A stretch of 64,000 nt of DNA from Pantoea deleyi (GCF_022647325.1 NZ_CP071405.1:1984001-2048000); one strand, 5' to 3'. Shown: positions 34,713 to 43,855, counted from the first letter of the stretch. The notes: generated by a model not told the origin, from the letters alone. Program-made: numbers and translations.

Positions 34713-36758
34713 ATGAAATGGTTTACCAAAAACGCGGTTTTGTTTGCCTGCAAAACCTCCCTTGCCGCGTTTATTGCACTCTCTGTCGCACTGCTTCTTA
34801 ACTTTGAAAAACCGGCCTGGGCGCTGACGACCGTTTTTGTCACCTCGCAGCTTTATGCCGCCTCGACCGTCTCGAAATCGGTGTTTCGCCTGACAGGGAC
34901 ACTGCTGGGCGGCCTCTTTATTCTGCTGATCTATCCCGAAACGGTGCAGTCGCCGGTGCTCTTCAGCCTCTGCGTCTCGCTATGGGTGACGGTCTGCCTC
35001 TGGCTCTCCCTGCATGACCGCACGCCTAAGAGCTATATCTTCATGCTGGCGGGCTACAGCGCGGCGATTATGGGCTTTCCCGATGTCGATACGCCGTCCG
35101 CCATTATCAATACGGTGGTTTCGCGGATCGAAGAGATCACGCTGGGGATCCTCTGCAGTACGCTGATTCACCGGCTGGTCTTTCCGGTGTCGATGCACCA
35201 TCTGCTGGGGCAGAGCGTTAATCTCTGGTTCCTGAACGCCCGCCGGTTGCGTGACGAACTGATTAGCGGGATGGCGAAGAACAAATCGCTGGAGCGGGAA
35301 GATATCCTGATTCAGATGGCCGGTTATCCGCTCAGCGTGGAAACGCTGCTGACCCACTGTGTCTATGAGGGCGAGGCCGCCCGCAACGTGATCCGTCTGG
35401 TCAGCGTGCAGTATCAGCATCTGACCTATCTTCTGCCAACCCTGACCGCCATCGAATCACGGCTGAACGTGCTGGCTGAGCTGAACATCCGTTTTCCGCC
35501 GTGCGTTACCGATGTCTTTCAGCAGTTCCTGTTGTGGCTGCATCACGACCGGGTTAACGACATTCACGGATTGCGGGAAGCGATTGCGGTCAGTCAGGAG
35601 ACGCTGGAGCAGGCGTGGCGGGCAGGGGAGCTGGCAACCGAAGAGAGTCTGCTGCTGATAGGGCTGCTGGAGCGGATGGCGAACTTTGTGCGTATTGCCG
35701 ATGCCTATGAGAACGTCAGCGCGCGCGCCGGGGATCTCTACAGTCACGGCGACGGATCCGCGATCCGCAATATCCGGGAGCACCGGCATATCGATAAAGG
35801 GCTGTTGCGGCTCTCGGCGCTGACGGCGTTTCTCGCGACCTTTCTCTCCAGCCTGTTCTGGATTGGCAGCGGCTGGGCCGACGGCGCAAATGCCCCCCTG
35901 ATGGCGGCGATCATCAGTTCGTTTTTCGCGGGTGTCGATTCCCCGGTGACGCCGATGAAGCTGTTTGTGAAAGGGGTAATGATTGCGCTGGTGGTCAGTC
36001 TGTTTTACATCGCCTTCCTGATCCCCCAGGCCAACACGCTGCAGGCGCTGATGATCTGTCTGCTGCCGGGGCTGATGCTGCTCAGTCTGCTTATCGCCAA
36101 TCCGGCCACCAACCTGATCGGGCTGAGCGTCGCGATTCAGATCCCCGGTTTTATCGGGCTGAGCCATCACTATGTGCCGAACCTGATCGTGACGCTCAAC
36201 GCGGCCATCTCCTCAATGACGGGGATTCTGTTTGCGGTGGTGCTGACGGCGCTGATCCGCAACAAGCGGCCTTCATGGATTGCCCGACGCGCGGTGCAGC
36301 GGGGGCTGCGCGATCTGCTGGGCTTTACCAAAATGGTGGAGCGCAATTCCGCCACGCTGCTGTCCCGTCAGCAGTTTATTGCGCGGATGCTCGACAGGGT
36401 AAACATCATTCTGCCGCGTAAACGGCTCGATCCGGTGCCGGATATCGTCACAGGAGGGTATCTGATTAATGAAACCTGGCTGGGGGCGAACTGCTATGAC
36501 TACTATGCGCGTTATCGTGAGGTGCTGGAGAGCCACGGTATCGACAGCGGGCAGATGTTTCATGAGCTGGCGCTCTATCTTAAGCGGAAAATGAAGTCGC
36601 TGCAGCTGGCACCGCACCAGGATCTGCTGGAAGAGCTGGATCTGCTGCTGCTCCGGCTGGAGCGCATCGCCCGACGGGAGAGCGCGGCGGTTGCGCCGCT
36701 GATCCACCTGTTTAACATCCGCGTGTCACTGTTTCCCCATCAGCGCTGGCCGGAGTAG
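34713..36758 (+). CDS. FUSC family (AaeB/YccS-like) inner-membrane transporter
   Basis: 681 residues with the FUSC architecture: about six N-terminal helices (residues 10-150), a cytoplasmic domain (about 160-350), a second helix bundle (about 365-505) and a C-terminal cytoplasmic tail. The start motif FACKTSLAAFIALSVALLLNFEKPAWALTTVFVTSQ is typical of AaeB-type aromatic acid exporters. There is no aaeA or aaeX next to it, so the AaeB name is not assigned. ATG 34713 lacks a clear Shine-Dalgarno. Role in efflux of aromatic acids or similar compounds is a family-level guess. Confidence 0.8.
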   Translation: MKWFTKNAVLFACKTSLAAFIALSVALLLNFEKPAWALTTVFVTSQLYAASTVSKSVFRLTGTLLGGLFILLIYPETVQSPVLFSLCVSLWVTVCLWLSLHDRTPKSYIFMLAGYSAAIMGFPDVDTPSAIINTVVSRIEEITLGILCSTLIHRLVFPVSMHHLLGQSVNLWFLNARRLRDELISGMAKNKSLEREDILIQMAGYPLSVETLLTHCVYEGEAARNVIRLVSVQYQHLTYLLPTLTAIESRLNVLAELNIRFPPCVTDVFQQFLLWLHHDRVNDIHGLREAIAVSQETLEQAWRAGELATEESLLLIGLLERMANFVRIADAYENVSARAGDLYSHGDGSAIRNIREHRHIDKGLLRLSALTAFLATFLSSLFWIGSGWADGANAPLMAAIISSFFAGVDSPVTPMKLFVKGVMIALVVSLFYIAFLIPQANTLQALMICLLPGLMLLSLLIANPATNLIGLSVAIQIPGFIGLSHHYVPNLIVTLNAAISSMTGILFAVVLTALIRNKRPSWIARRAVQRGLRDLLGFTKMVERNSATLLSRQQFIARMLDRVNIILPRKRLDPVPDIVTGGYLINETWLGANCYDYYARYREVLESHGIDSGQMFHELALYLKRKMKSLQLAPHQDLLEELDLLLLRLERIARRESAAVAPLIHLFNIRVSLFPHQRWPE

Positions 36759-36800
36759 GCGCGGGTAGCAGCACCCAGTGCCGGGGGGCATTAAACACTC

Positions 36801-36823
36801 TTTTTAGTTACATCATACATTAG
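36801..36823 (-). other. Ter site (Tus binding), blocks leftward forks
   Basis: On the minus strand the core GTATGATGTAACTA differs by one base from the E. coli Ter core GTATGTTGTAACTA and is followed by AAAA. The conserved G at Ter position 6 faces right. By the Tus-Ter lock rule a fork moving leftward would be arrested here while a rightward fork passes. It lies 1.4 kb left of dif. The tus gene is not in the window. Confidence 0.8.
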
Positions 36824-37027
36824 ATCTTCCATAATAAACCTGACTGACATCGTGCCTGTCTGATCGGGTCTTACAGGAAAAAGGGCGCACAACAGGAGAA
36901 ATCGGGAGAGGCATTATACCTGTTTAAAATCAGCGTTTTGCACTGTTCAGTGCCTTTTATCGCGATGCGGCGCCGCGCGTCATCATATTAAGCGCAGGGC
37001 GCGCGCACGTGGTTACGGTGGCGTCGT

Positions 37028-37363
37028 TCAGGCACTGGCCGGTGGCTGGAGCTGATAAACCCAGGCGGTCAGCGCCTGGTTTTCCGCCGTCTGCACGCGA
37101 ACCTTTACGCGGTCATAGCCATCTTCGAAGGCATCCAGCAACGGCCAGTGAGCTTCCAGCTGGTCGGAGATAAAGAGATAACCCGGCACGTCGGGGCCGT
37201 TTTCGTCCAGGATGATGCCGGGAAAATCGGCCGCCGCACCCCAGCCACGCGGGTAATATGTGCCGCTCACCGAACCGGCCAGCCATTCGCCGCCAATCTT
37301 TTCCAGGATATGGGCGTTCTCGCGGCCCGGACAGAGCGTGCCATAGACAAATAAGCGCTTCAT
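37028..37363 (-). CDS. Gamma-glutamylcyclotransferase (AIG2-like) family protein
   Basis: 111 residues, the usual size for the small bacterial GGCT-like fold (YtfP/YkqA type). The substrate loop is LFVYGTLCPGRENAHIL at residues 4-20; the probable catalytic Glu is in DAFEDGYDRV near residue 80. Such proteins cleave gamma-glutamyl amines or are of unknown activity; the exact substrate is not visible. Start ATG follows GAGAAAA. The left Ter site and 200 bases of gene-free DNA lie downstream. Confidence 0.82.
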   Translation of the reverse strand: MKRLFVYGTLCPGRENAHILEKIGGEWLAGSVSGTYYPRGWGAAADFPGIILDENGPDVPGYLFISDQLEAHWPLLDAFEDGYDRVKVRVQTAENQALTAWVYQLQPPASA

Positions 37364-37820
37364 TTTCTCTCATCAAACAAACTGTCGGAGCCAGCAACTT
37401 TAACGTGCCTGAAACCGGATGTCATGCAGCCACCGGTATTTTCCGTTCCGGCCCGAAAACAGGGGGCTGAAATGGCGCATTCTGATGAATTCCGGGGGCA
37501 GTGGGCCACACAATGGCCTCAGAATTCGCGTAGCGTTGCCATTTTCGGGTGTGCGCGGCACCATCCAGAGCAGGATCCGGGTTTGTCGCTGTCGGCCGGA
37601 ACCGAAACGGACGGGACGGGAATCCGTAGCAGCAACGCGACTCATCAGGCGTGCGCGCAGGTCAGCGCCTCAGGCTCAGCGCGGGAAAACCTGCGGGTCT
37701 GCATAACAGCGGACATCGGCAGAGGCGCGAACGCGGGAAGACGTCGGCGCATTTTTCTGTTTCATCCACAGAACATACGAAAACCGAAGATGTCGGTGCA
37801 GCGTTGTGAAGGTGCAGCCG

Positions 37821-38003
37821 TTCAGCAGCGGAGGCAATAACTGAATGCGCGGCGTTGAAAGTTCGTCAGTGAATCAGTGCATTCAGCAGCGGAGTCCGTA
37901 ACCGAAAGCGTGGCGCTGAAAGTTCGTCAGTGAATCAGTGCATTCAGCAGCGGAGGCCATAACCGAATGCGTGGCGTTGAAAGCGCGTCAGTGAATCAGT
38001 GCA
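37821..38003. repeat. Three 61-bp tandem repeats
   Basis: Units begin at 37821, 37882 and 37943, each opening TTCAGCAGCGGAG and closing GTCAGTGAATCAGTGCA. They differ at about 5-9 positions per pair, so the array is not brand new. Unit 1 contains CTGAATGC, the inverse of GCATTCAG at the unit junction, so transcripts could fold into hairpins. The period is not a multiple of three, which argues against coding. Confidence 0.9.
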
Positions 38004-38240
38004 TCCGGCACAGCAGACGTGGCTGCGGGCAGGCGAGCAGCAAAAATCTGTCAGAACCGTGGCGGCGGACTGGCGCATTGCGTAAAACAGAAAGTCAGAG
38101 GTTTAACGGGCGCATCGGGATAAACTGTGAAGCCATCAGCGAAAACGGGCCGAAGCGAGGAACGGCTCGGCCGTCAGGGTCAAAAGGCCGTTTTCAGCGA
38201 AATTCAGGGGTTCAGCGATGTCCGGCCATCATAATCTTTA

Positions 38241-38268
38241 AGAGCGCATAATGTATATTATGTTAAAT
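38241..38268 (+). other. dif: Chromosome dimer resolution site dif
   Basis: 28-bp XerCD site. The XerC arm AGAGCGCATAA differs from the E. coli arm at two outer bases; the central hexamer TGTATA and the XerD arm TTATGTTAAAT are identical to E. coli dif. This fixes the window at the replication terminus. It is flanked by oppositely oriented Ter-like sites and by GGGNAGGG octamers that change strand here. Confidence 0.95.
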
Positions 38269-38441
38269 AAGGTCTCAGAACAGGTCATCGGGTTACCGGT
38301 TAGCCTGCTCTGCTGTTCCCTGCCGCGTCATTCGTTCTCTTTCGTCATTAAGGCGATAACCACACTGGTCGCCATCATCCTGAATCTGCCATCGCTATAA
38401 TCAGGTGCGGGCAATTAACCCACGCTGCCCGGCCGATAAAT

Positions 38442-38472
38442 AAATCCCCGCGACAACCGTCTGCGGGGATTT
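38442..38472. terminator. Terminator downstream of the cytochrome c gene
   Basis: A perfect 10-bp stem AAATCCCCGC / GCGGGGATTT with an 11-base loop, five bases after the cytochrome stop on the minus strand. The flanking T/A runs suit termination from that side. Confidence 0.75.
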
Positions 38473-38476
38473 ACAC

Positions 38477-39814
38477 TCAGACTTTTGCTGCGCGTCTCTT
38501 CCGGAACCAGAACGCGATCAATATCAGCGCGACCACCGCTGCACCCATGCCGAGGCGTGCCAGGAGCTTCAGCGGCGACGTGTCACCGCCCGCCCGCAGC
38601 ACCCTGACTCTCTCCGGGGTGATCTGCACCTGACTGTGACCCATATCCTGCATCACGTAGTTAGTCACGTCGGCGATCTGCTCGTCGTTCAGTGAACCGG
38701 CAAACCCGATCATGCCCTGACCTTTTTCCGGCCAGATGCCATCCAGAATGGCCATCGCCACGTTATCCGCCACGGGCTTATTCAGCACGGGATGATTCTG
38801 CAGTGCCGGCAGTCCGTTCTGACCCTGGCCCGATAAGTTATGGCAGGACGCGCAGTTATCCCGATAGATCTGTTCACCCTGGCTGAGCGCCGCCAGCGTC
38901 GGCGGCAGATCGTCACCGGTGACCGGCTGCAATCGCCTGACATCCGGCGTTTTCGGGGCGGCCGCGTCGGCGGGCAGCAGATACGTGGCGATCGCCTGAC
39001 GATCCTCGTCCGTCATGCGCGAGAAACTTTTGTCAATCGCCTCCCGCATCGGGCCGCCTGCCGTGGCGCCGTTGGCCGCATGACCGGTCAACAGATATTC
39101 AGCCAGCATCTGCTGCGTCCAGTGCGGTTTCCCCGCCAGGGCCGGCGCCGTAATATCCGGCGCGTACCAGGTACCGAGCGACGCGCCCTTCAGTAACTGA
39201 CTCTGCTGTTCCGCCATCAGCAGATTGCGCGGCGTATGACAGGTGCTGCAGTGCGCCAGCCCCTGAACCAGATAGGCACCGCGGTTCCAGGCCGCACTCT
39301 GCGTGGGATCGGGCTGATAAACCTTGTCGTCGGCGAACAGCAGATCCCAGACCGCCATACTGATGCGCAGATTAAACGGGAATGGCAGCGCCGTCTGCGG
39401 TGGCCGCTCATCCACCGGTTTTACGCCCTGCATAAAGTAGGCATAGAGCGCCGAGATATCCTCATCGGTGAGCCTGGCGTAGGCAGTGTAAGGCATCGCC
39501 GGATAGAGACGGCTGCCGTCGGCCCGGATCCCTTTACGCAGCGCTGCCGCGAACTCGGCTTCCGTGTAGTGACCGATACCGGCCTGTTTCGACGGCGTGA
39601 TATTGGTGCTGAAGATGGTGCCGAGCGGACTGACGATGGCGTGACCGCCGCTGAAAGGCGCTTTGCCCTCCTCCGTATGGCAGGCGCCACAGTCACCCGC
39701 GATCGCCAGATACTCACCGCGCCGGATCAGCTCATTCTGATCGGCCGACTGCGCCTGGGCTGAGGCGGCCAGTAAGGTGCCCGCAGTCAGTAAAGCGTGC
39801 CAGAATTTAACCAT
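38477..39814 (-). CDS. Triheme cytochrome c subunit of a membrane sugar dehydrogenase
   Basis: 445-residue exported cytochrome. A signal peptide (about 21 residues) is followed by three heme-binding CxxCH motifs: CGACH at 42-46, CSTCH at 189-193 and CASCH at 321-325. A C-terminal helix (about 420-438, ending in RKRRAAKV) anchors it in the inner membrane. It accepts electrons from the flavoprotein encoded just upstream and passes them to ubiquinone. The arrangement small subunit-flavoprotein-cytochrome is that of gluconate 2-dehydrogenase, 2-ketogluconate dehydrogenase and FAD sorbitol dehydrogenase. Its start overlaps the flavoprotein gene by eight bases. Confidence 0.92.
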   Translation of the reverse strand: MVKFWHALLTAGTLLAASAQAQSADQNELIRRGEYLAIAGDCGACHTEEGKAPFSGGHAIVSPLGTIFSTNITPSKQAGIGHYTEAEFAAALRKGIRADGSRLYPAMPYTAYARLTDEDISALYAYFMQGVKPVDERPPQTALPFPFNLRISMAVWDLLFADDKVYQPDPTQSAAWNRGAYLVQGLAHCSTCHTPRNLLMAEQQSQLLKGASLGTWYAPDITAPALAGKPHWTQQMLAEYLLTGHAANGATAGGPMREAIDKSFSRMTDEDRQAIATYLLPADAAAPKTPDVRRLQPVTGDDLPPTLAALSQGEQIYRDNCASCHNLSGQGQNGLPALQNHPVLNKPVADNVAMAILDGIWPEKGQGMIGFAGSLNDEQIADVTNYVMQDMGHSQVQITPERVRVLRAGGDTSPLKLLARLGMGAAVVALILIAFWFRKRRAAKV

Positions 39815-41411
39815 GTTGCGTCTCCTGCAGGATTTTGTCTGCCGTGCGCAGCGCCAGTGCCATCGCCGTCAGCGTGACATTGCAGGTGCCGACCGTCGGC
39901 ATCACCCCGGTGCCGACCATAAACAGATTCTGATGGTCGTGCGCCCGCCCCCATTCATCGGTCACGCTGGTTGCCGGGTCGCGGCCCATTGAGAGCGTGC
40001 CGGTAATATGCTGACGGTTGGAGAATTTGCCGGTCTTGCTGTGCCGGATGTTGGTCGCACCCAGCCGTTTCGCGATGGCGTCGTAACACTCACGCGTTCT
40101 GGCCGTGCCTCTGACCACGTAATCATCAATATTCCAGTAAAGCGACGGCGTCGGCAGACCCAGCGCATCTTTGTTGCCGCTCAGGGTCACGCGATTCGCG
40201 GGATCGGGTAACTGCTCCAGCGCATTTTTAATGCTGAGACGCCGGGCCGCGCGGAAGCGGATTTCGTCCTGCAGTTTTTTGCCGAAGTAGCCCTCTGCCA
40301 GCACCTCTTTGGTTACCGCCGCGACCTGCGACGCATTAGAGATGTCAATGCGGAACGGCGAGTGCTCGCGCCGGAAATCGCCATCGCGGAACTGACCTAT
40401 CGAGCACGGGCTGACCGGCCCGCGGCCCGGCCAGATCTCCTCATCCACATCGAAAGTGACGCTTATCGCCGGGTGATCGCAGAGGTTTCGGCCCACGTTG
40501 TCACGGGCGTTGGCGATACCCTGCGGGAAGGTATCGCTGACGGACATCAGCAGCAGCTTCGGGGTTTCGATCGCGTTGGCGGCCAGCACAAAGGTCTCTG
40601 CCGTCACCCGATGGCTGACTTTGTTCCAGTCGTAATAGCGGGCCGCCGTGATCCGCCCCTGTGCATCATGCTCCAGCTGATAAACCACGGCCTGGGTGAT
40701 GACCTGCACCCCGCTATCTTCTGCCTGCTGCGCCGCGAGTCCGCCGTGATACTGGGCGTCGATCGGGCAAACCGGCATACAGTTATTGTTGCCGCAGCAG
40801 GCGGGACGGCCGTCGAAGCTTCGGCTGTTTCGCCCGGTGCAGTCATCCAGCACCGTAAAATCGGGGGCCAGGCGCGCGGTTACCCGCTGCTGCAGCCAGG
40901 AAGCCGGAACGCGCTCCATTGGAAATGGCTTGCTGCGGGGCGAACCGTTGTCTAGTGAACCGCCGACACCCGCGATCGCCTCGGCCTGGTAGTAGTACTC
41001 TTCCAGCTCCTGATAGCCGATCGGCCAGTCTTTGCCGACGCCATACAGGCTGTGCTGACGGAAATCGTTAGGCACGAAGCGCCAGAGCTGCGCCGCCCAG
41101 TGCCAGCTTGTGCCGCCAAAGATACGGATATATTGCGCGGCAAACGGATGCGGCCCCGCCTGATGCAGATAATCGTTAGGCTCCGGCGTGTAACGCGGCT
41201 GCGGGGCCAGCGGTGAAAACGGATACGGCGACATAAAGTCCGACTTAAATGCGGAGGCGCGAAACCGTTCGACCAGCTCGTCGCGGCCGACTCTGGGGCC
41301 GGACTCCAGTAACAGTACACGCTTGCCGGCGTTGGCCAGTCGCGTAGCCAGCAGCGAACCGTTGACGCCCGCGCCAATCACGACCACGTCGGGGGAAGTT
41401 TGTTTATTCAT
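39807..41411 (-). CDS. GMC-type flavoprotein subunit of sugar/sugar-acid dehydrogenase
   Basis: 534-residue FAD oxidoreductase, catalytic subunit of a periplasm-facing dehydrogenase. The FAD loop is VVIGAGVNGSL at residues 10-20; FGGTSWHWAAQ is the second flavin contact; catalytic His is in NRQHITGTLSMG near 465 and the C-terminal Asn in GTCNVTLTAMALA. Cysteines 205, 206, 211 and 215 (CCGNNNCMPVCP) match the [3Fe-4S] site known from FAD glucose and fructose dehydrogenases. It has no signal of its own, so export with the Tat-signal-bearing small subunit is likely. Substrate may be gluconate, 2-ketogluconate or a polyol. Confidence 0.9.
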   Translation of the reverse strand: MNKQTSPDVVVIGAGVNGSLLATRLANAGKRVLLLESGPRVGRDELVERFRASAFKSDFMSPYPFSPLAPQPRYTPEPNDYLHQAGPHPFAAQYIRIFGGTSWHWAAQLWRFVPNDFRQHSLYGVGKDWPIGYQELEEYYYQAEAIAGVGGSLDNGSPRSKPFPMERVPASWLQQRVTARLAPDFTVLDDCTGRNSRSFDGRPACCGNNNCMPVCPIDAQYHGGLAAQQAEDSGVQVITQAVVYQLEHDAQGRITAARYYDWNKVSHRVTAETFVLAANAIETPKLLLMSVSDTFPQGIANARDNVGRNLCDHPAISVTFDVDEEIWPGRGPVSPCSIGQFRDGDFRREHSPFRIDISNASQVAAVTKEVLAEGYFGKKLQDEIRFRAARRLSIKNALEQLPDPANRVTLSGNKDALGLPTPSLYWNIDDYVVRGTARTRECYDAIAKRLGATNIRHSKTGKFSNRQHITGTLSMGRDPATSVTDEWGRAHDHQNLFMVGTGVMPTVGTCNVTLTAMALALRTADKILQETQHG

Positions 41412-41431
41412 GGATGGCAGAACTCTCTTCG

Positions 41432-41935
41432 TCAGGGCTGTTTCGCCCAGCTTCCTACAGGGCCGTATGCAAAACCGGGCGGCACAACTTTGTCACTGAC
41501 CAGCTGGCTGGAAAGCGTGTTCACATAGGTGACATACAGGGCAGACTTGCCCTTGCCAACGACGCCGGTGTACCAGCCGCTGAGAATGGCCTTCGCCAGC
41601 GCCTCGCTGGCGGCGTCTTCCGGCGCAAACGTCAGGCGCGCCTGTTGCAACAGGCCGGGCTGATTCTGCAGCAGCGCGTTCAGCGTCGTAAGATCACGGG
41701 CAAATGCATTGTGGGTCTGGGTGAGCGCCAGCATCAGCGCGTGAGCCAGGGCCGGGCTGAGATCGTCCTGCTGGGTGAGCAGTCGGGAGACATGGATAAA
41801 ATCATCCAGTCCGGTTAGCGGTGCCTGAGGCTGGGCCGCACTGAGCCGCGGCAGTGGCAGCAGATGACCGGAGGCCGTAGCGACAGCGACCAGCCCGATC
41901 ATCTTCAGCGCGCGACGGCGGGAATAGTGATTCAT
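41432..41935 (-). CDS. Small subunit of sugar dehydrogenase complex, Tat signal
   Basis: 167 residues. The N terminus NHYSRRRALKMIGLVAVATA is a twin-arginine signal that could carry the flavoprotein partner across the membrane by hitch-hiking. The rest fits the FAD-sorbitol-dehydrogenase small-subunit family (AILSGWYTGVVGKGKSALYVTYVNTLSSQLV, ending PGFAYGPVGSWAKQP). It is the first gene of the three-gene operon; 20 bases separate it from the flavoprotein gene. The A+T-rich region upstream should contain the promoter. Confidence 0.87.
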   Translation of the reverse strand: MNHYSRRRALKMIGLVAVATASGHLLPLPRLSAAQPQAPLTGLDDFIHVSRLLTQQDDLSPALAHALMLALTQTHNAFARDLTTLNALLQNQPGLLQQARLTFAPEDAASEALAKAILSGWYTGVVGKGKSALYVTYVNTLSSQLVSDKVVPPGFAYGPVGSWAKQP

Positions 41936-42499
41936 AGTGTTGTCCAGTCAATCGTCGCTCGCGCGTCTGCGAGCAACAAAGTCAATCGAATGCGCCTGTG
42001 GTTGCCAGCAATAATAGAGCAGCGCCCTGTCGGTTAAATAAAGCCGCGACCAGGAGACAATGCTGGCTGATTATTTAATTGCGCACCGTTATTTAATTTA
42101 AACGATCGTCATTCTGCGCGCGGCGAGTATATTAAATAGTTCTTAAACAGCAGCTATACCGTCCCGCTGCGTTGCCAGCCGCCCTCTTCTTTCCCCCGTC
42201 AGCCGGGGTTCGGGACGTCCGTTCAGCGCCGCGCGGCGTTATTCAGATTATCAGGAGATTATTGATCCGCTTCAATGCGTGGCGTAAAAACAGGCACGGA
42301 AATAAAGTAGAAAAATGGAATGGATATTTACCGCAGATAGCACGAAAGCGTTATTGACATAAATTCTGGCGAAAGAGGATCTTATTTCATCGAGAGGCAT
42401 TGAGGCGCCCGGCGGGCATTGATTGAGGATGCCGGAAGGCGGCGACTCTTCCTTCCGGCCGGTTTCACTGGCAGAGAGGCCGCCGCCAGGCGATGAGCG
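41936..42499. other. Intergenic region upstream of the sugar dehydrogenase operon
   Basis: 564 bases. 42060-42150 is A+T-rich with several TTAA blocks and probably holds the operon promoter. A hairpin GCCGGAAGG / CCTTCCGGC at 42431-42459 follows the stop of the DsbA-like gene on the minus strand and is its probable terminator. A lysine/arginine-rich frame starting with TTG after AGGAG near 42260 could give about 31 residues, but the evidence is too thin to call a gene. Confidence 0.45.
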
Positions 42500-43855
42500 T
42501 TACCGGGCCTGCCCCTGCGCTTTGTTCAGCGCATCCTGCAGCATCGATTCCGTCGCGCCGCCCGGAAAAATCGTGACGTTCTCAGCGGTTGCGCCCGAAA
42601 GAGGCATCACGACGATGCCCGGCGTACCCTGAAAACCGAGATTTTTCGCCAGCTCATCCGTACCGGACAGGGTATCCAGCATCGCCTGACTTCTGGCTTT
42701 CAGTTTTGCGGCCCCGGCGACGGACGCCGCGCGGCTGATGTCTTTCTGTGTCAGTGCGCCCTCGATATGGCCGGTGGCAAAAAGCGCATCGTGGTATTTC
42801 AGATAGGCATCGGCCCCCTTCTGTTGCCAGATAGTCAGGCCCGTTTCGGCTGCCTGGAAGGAGGCCTTCCAGCGATAGCCGAAGATGGGCCATTCTCTGA
42901 AAATAAACCGGGTCTGTGGATGACTTTTCATCAGCGACTGCATAATCGGAGCCTGACGGGCGCAGACGCTGCACTGATAATCGAAAAATTCAATCACTGC
43001 GACGCGGGCATCGGCGGGTCCGACGACCGGGTTGTTCTGATCGTTAAGCAGCGCGCTCTGGTGATGGATGACGGCGGCGGTCATCGCGTTGATCTGATTG
43101 TCGTACTGCATTTTTTGCAGCTTCTGATCCACTTCAATCAGCAGTTCCGGATGCTGAAGCAGATAGGCTTTTGCCACTTCACCAATACGCGCTTCCTGTT
43201 CAGGCGTAAACGGTGCGGCGGCGGTAACCGAGGGCGTCGGGGCGCTGGCTGATGGGGTATCAGCGTCCGTTTTCTGCTGCGCGTCAGGGGTTAAAGAAGG
43301 CGTTTCAGGTTTTTCTGCCGCAGACGGCGTTACCGCCACCGGGGCAGCGGAATCCGACGCCCCGCTCTCCGTTTGAGGTTGTGGAACCGCTGAAGCCGGC
43401 GCTTTCTGCGGTGCGGAATGCGTGCCAGCAGCCTTGAGGGATGTCTCTGCGTTCTGCGCAGCAGGAGCAGTGGTCATTGATGGCTGCGTGGCGGCATCCG
43501 ACGGAATGGCGTCAGGCTGCCGACCACTGTCGGAGGGCGGCGCGGTAGCGGCAACCGATGCGGAGCCGTCGGAGGCGTGGCCGGAAGATGGCGCGGCCGT
43601 TACCGGCGCTGGCACCCCCGGCGTCGCCGCCAGACTGGACGAAGAAGATTGTGCAGCCGGGTCGGCGGAGACGACAGGCAGATCCGCAGAGTGCGATTCC
43701 GTCCTGCTCTGCGCCCCGCTATCCGGTGATGAAATCGCAGCAGGCCCGTCCGGTTTTACGGCCTGAGCCGCCGGGTCGCCCGCCTGCTCTGCTGCCAGAG
43801 CGCCGGTCGCACCAGCCAGTAACATTATGGCCAGCGCCAGTTTATTCATTCTCAT
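42500..43855 (-). CDS. DsbA/ScsC-like thiol oxidoreductase with long disordered linker
   Basis: 451-residue periplasmic protein. Residues 1-21 are a signal peptide. Residues 22 to about 212 are a Pro/Ala/Ser/Thr-rich, cysteine-free low-complexity segment. Then comes an ScsC-like region: a helical part (FTPEQEARIGEVAKAYLLQHPELLIEVDQKLQKMQ) that in ScsC drives oligomerisation, and a thioredoxin fold with active site CSVC in FFDYQCSVCARQAP and cis-Pro loop FQGTPGIVVM. A role in disulfide formation or isomerisation is likely. The linker, nearly 200 residues, is far longer than in known ScsC/BdbD proteins and may reach across the periplasm. Confidence 0.82.
   Translation of the reverse strand: MRMNKLALAIMLLAGATGALAAEQAGDPAAQAVKPDGPAAISSPDSGAQSRTESHSADLPVVSADPAAQSSSSSLAATPGVPAPVTAAPSSGHASDGSASVAATAPPSDSGRQPDAIPSDAATQPSMTTAPAAQNAETSLKAAGTHSAPQKAPASAVPQPQTESGASDSAAPVAVTPSAAEKPETPSLTPDAQQKTDADTPSASAPTPSVTAAAPFTPEQEARIGEVAKAYLLQHPELLIEVDQKLQKMQYDNQINAMTAAVIHHQSALLNDQNNPVVGPADARVAVIEFFDYQCSVCARQAPIMQSLMKSHPQTRFIFREWPIFGYRWKASFQAAETGLTIWQQKGADAYLKYHDALFATGHIEGALTQKDISRAASVAGAAKLKARSQAMLDTLSGTDELAKNLGFQGTPGIVVMPLSGATAENVTIFPGGATESMLQDALNKAQGQAR

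Larger units (their letters stand above)
37364..38476. other. 1.1-kb gene-free region around dif
   Basis: No reading frame here looks like a gene: the open frames have arginine-rich, low-homology translations and start inside repeats. Contents in order: an inverted segment bounded by two GAATTC sites (37486-37526), three 61-bp tandem repeats (37821-38003), the dif site (38241-38268) and a terminator for the cytochrome gene (38442-38472). Such spacing around dif is consistent with a recombination and segregation zone. Confidence 0.7.

Noticed and set aside
34713..36758. Naming the FUSC gene aaeB
   Set aside because: The partner genes aaeA and aaeX are absent and the FUSC family is diverse.
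36801..36823. First read as a sigma-70 -10 element or a repeated regulator box (TATGAT within TGTATGATGTAAC)
   Set aside because: The second copy at 44171 in opposite orientation, the match to the Ter core and the enclosed dif site make replication termination the better explanation.
37424..37840. Open frame of 138 codons in the gene-free region near dif
   Set aside because: Translation is Arg/Ser/Gln-rich without domains, overlaps another frame of similar quality and ends in the 61-bp repeats.
37967..38251. Open frame of 94 codons that ends inside dif
   Set aside because: It starts in a tandem repeat and its stop lies within the dif site; no family resemblance.
42172..42357. Possible small basic peptide gene
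   Set aside because: Only a TTG start with tight spacing to AGGAG and no recognisable homologue; kept as a remark in the intergenic entry.
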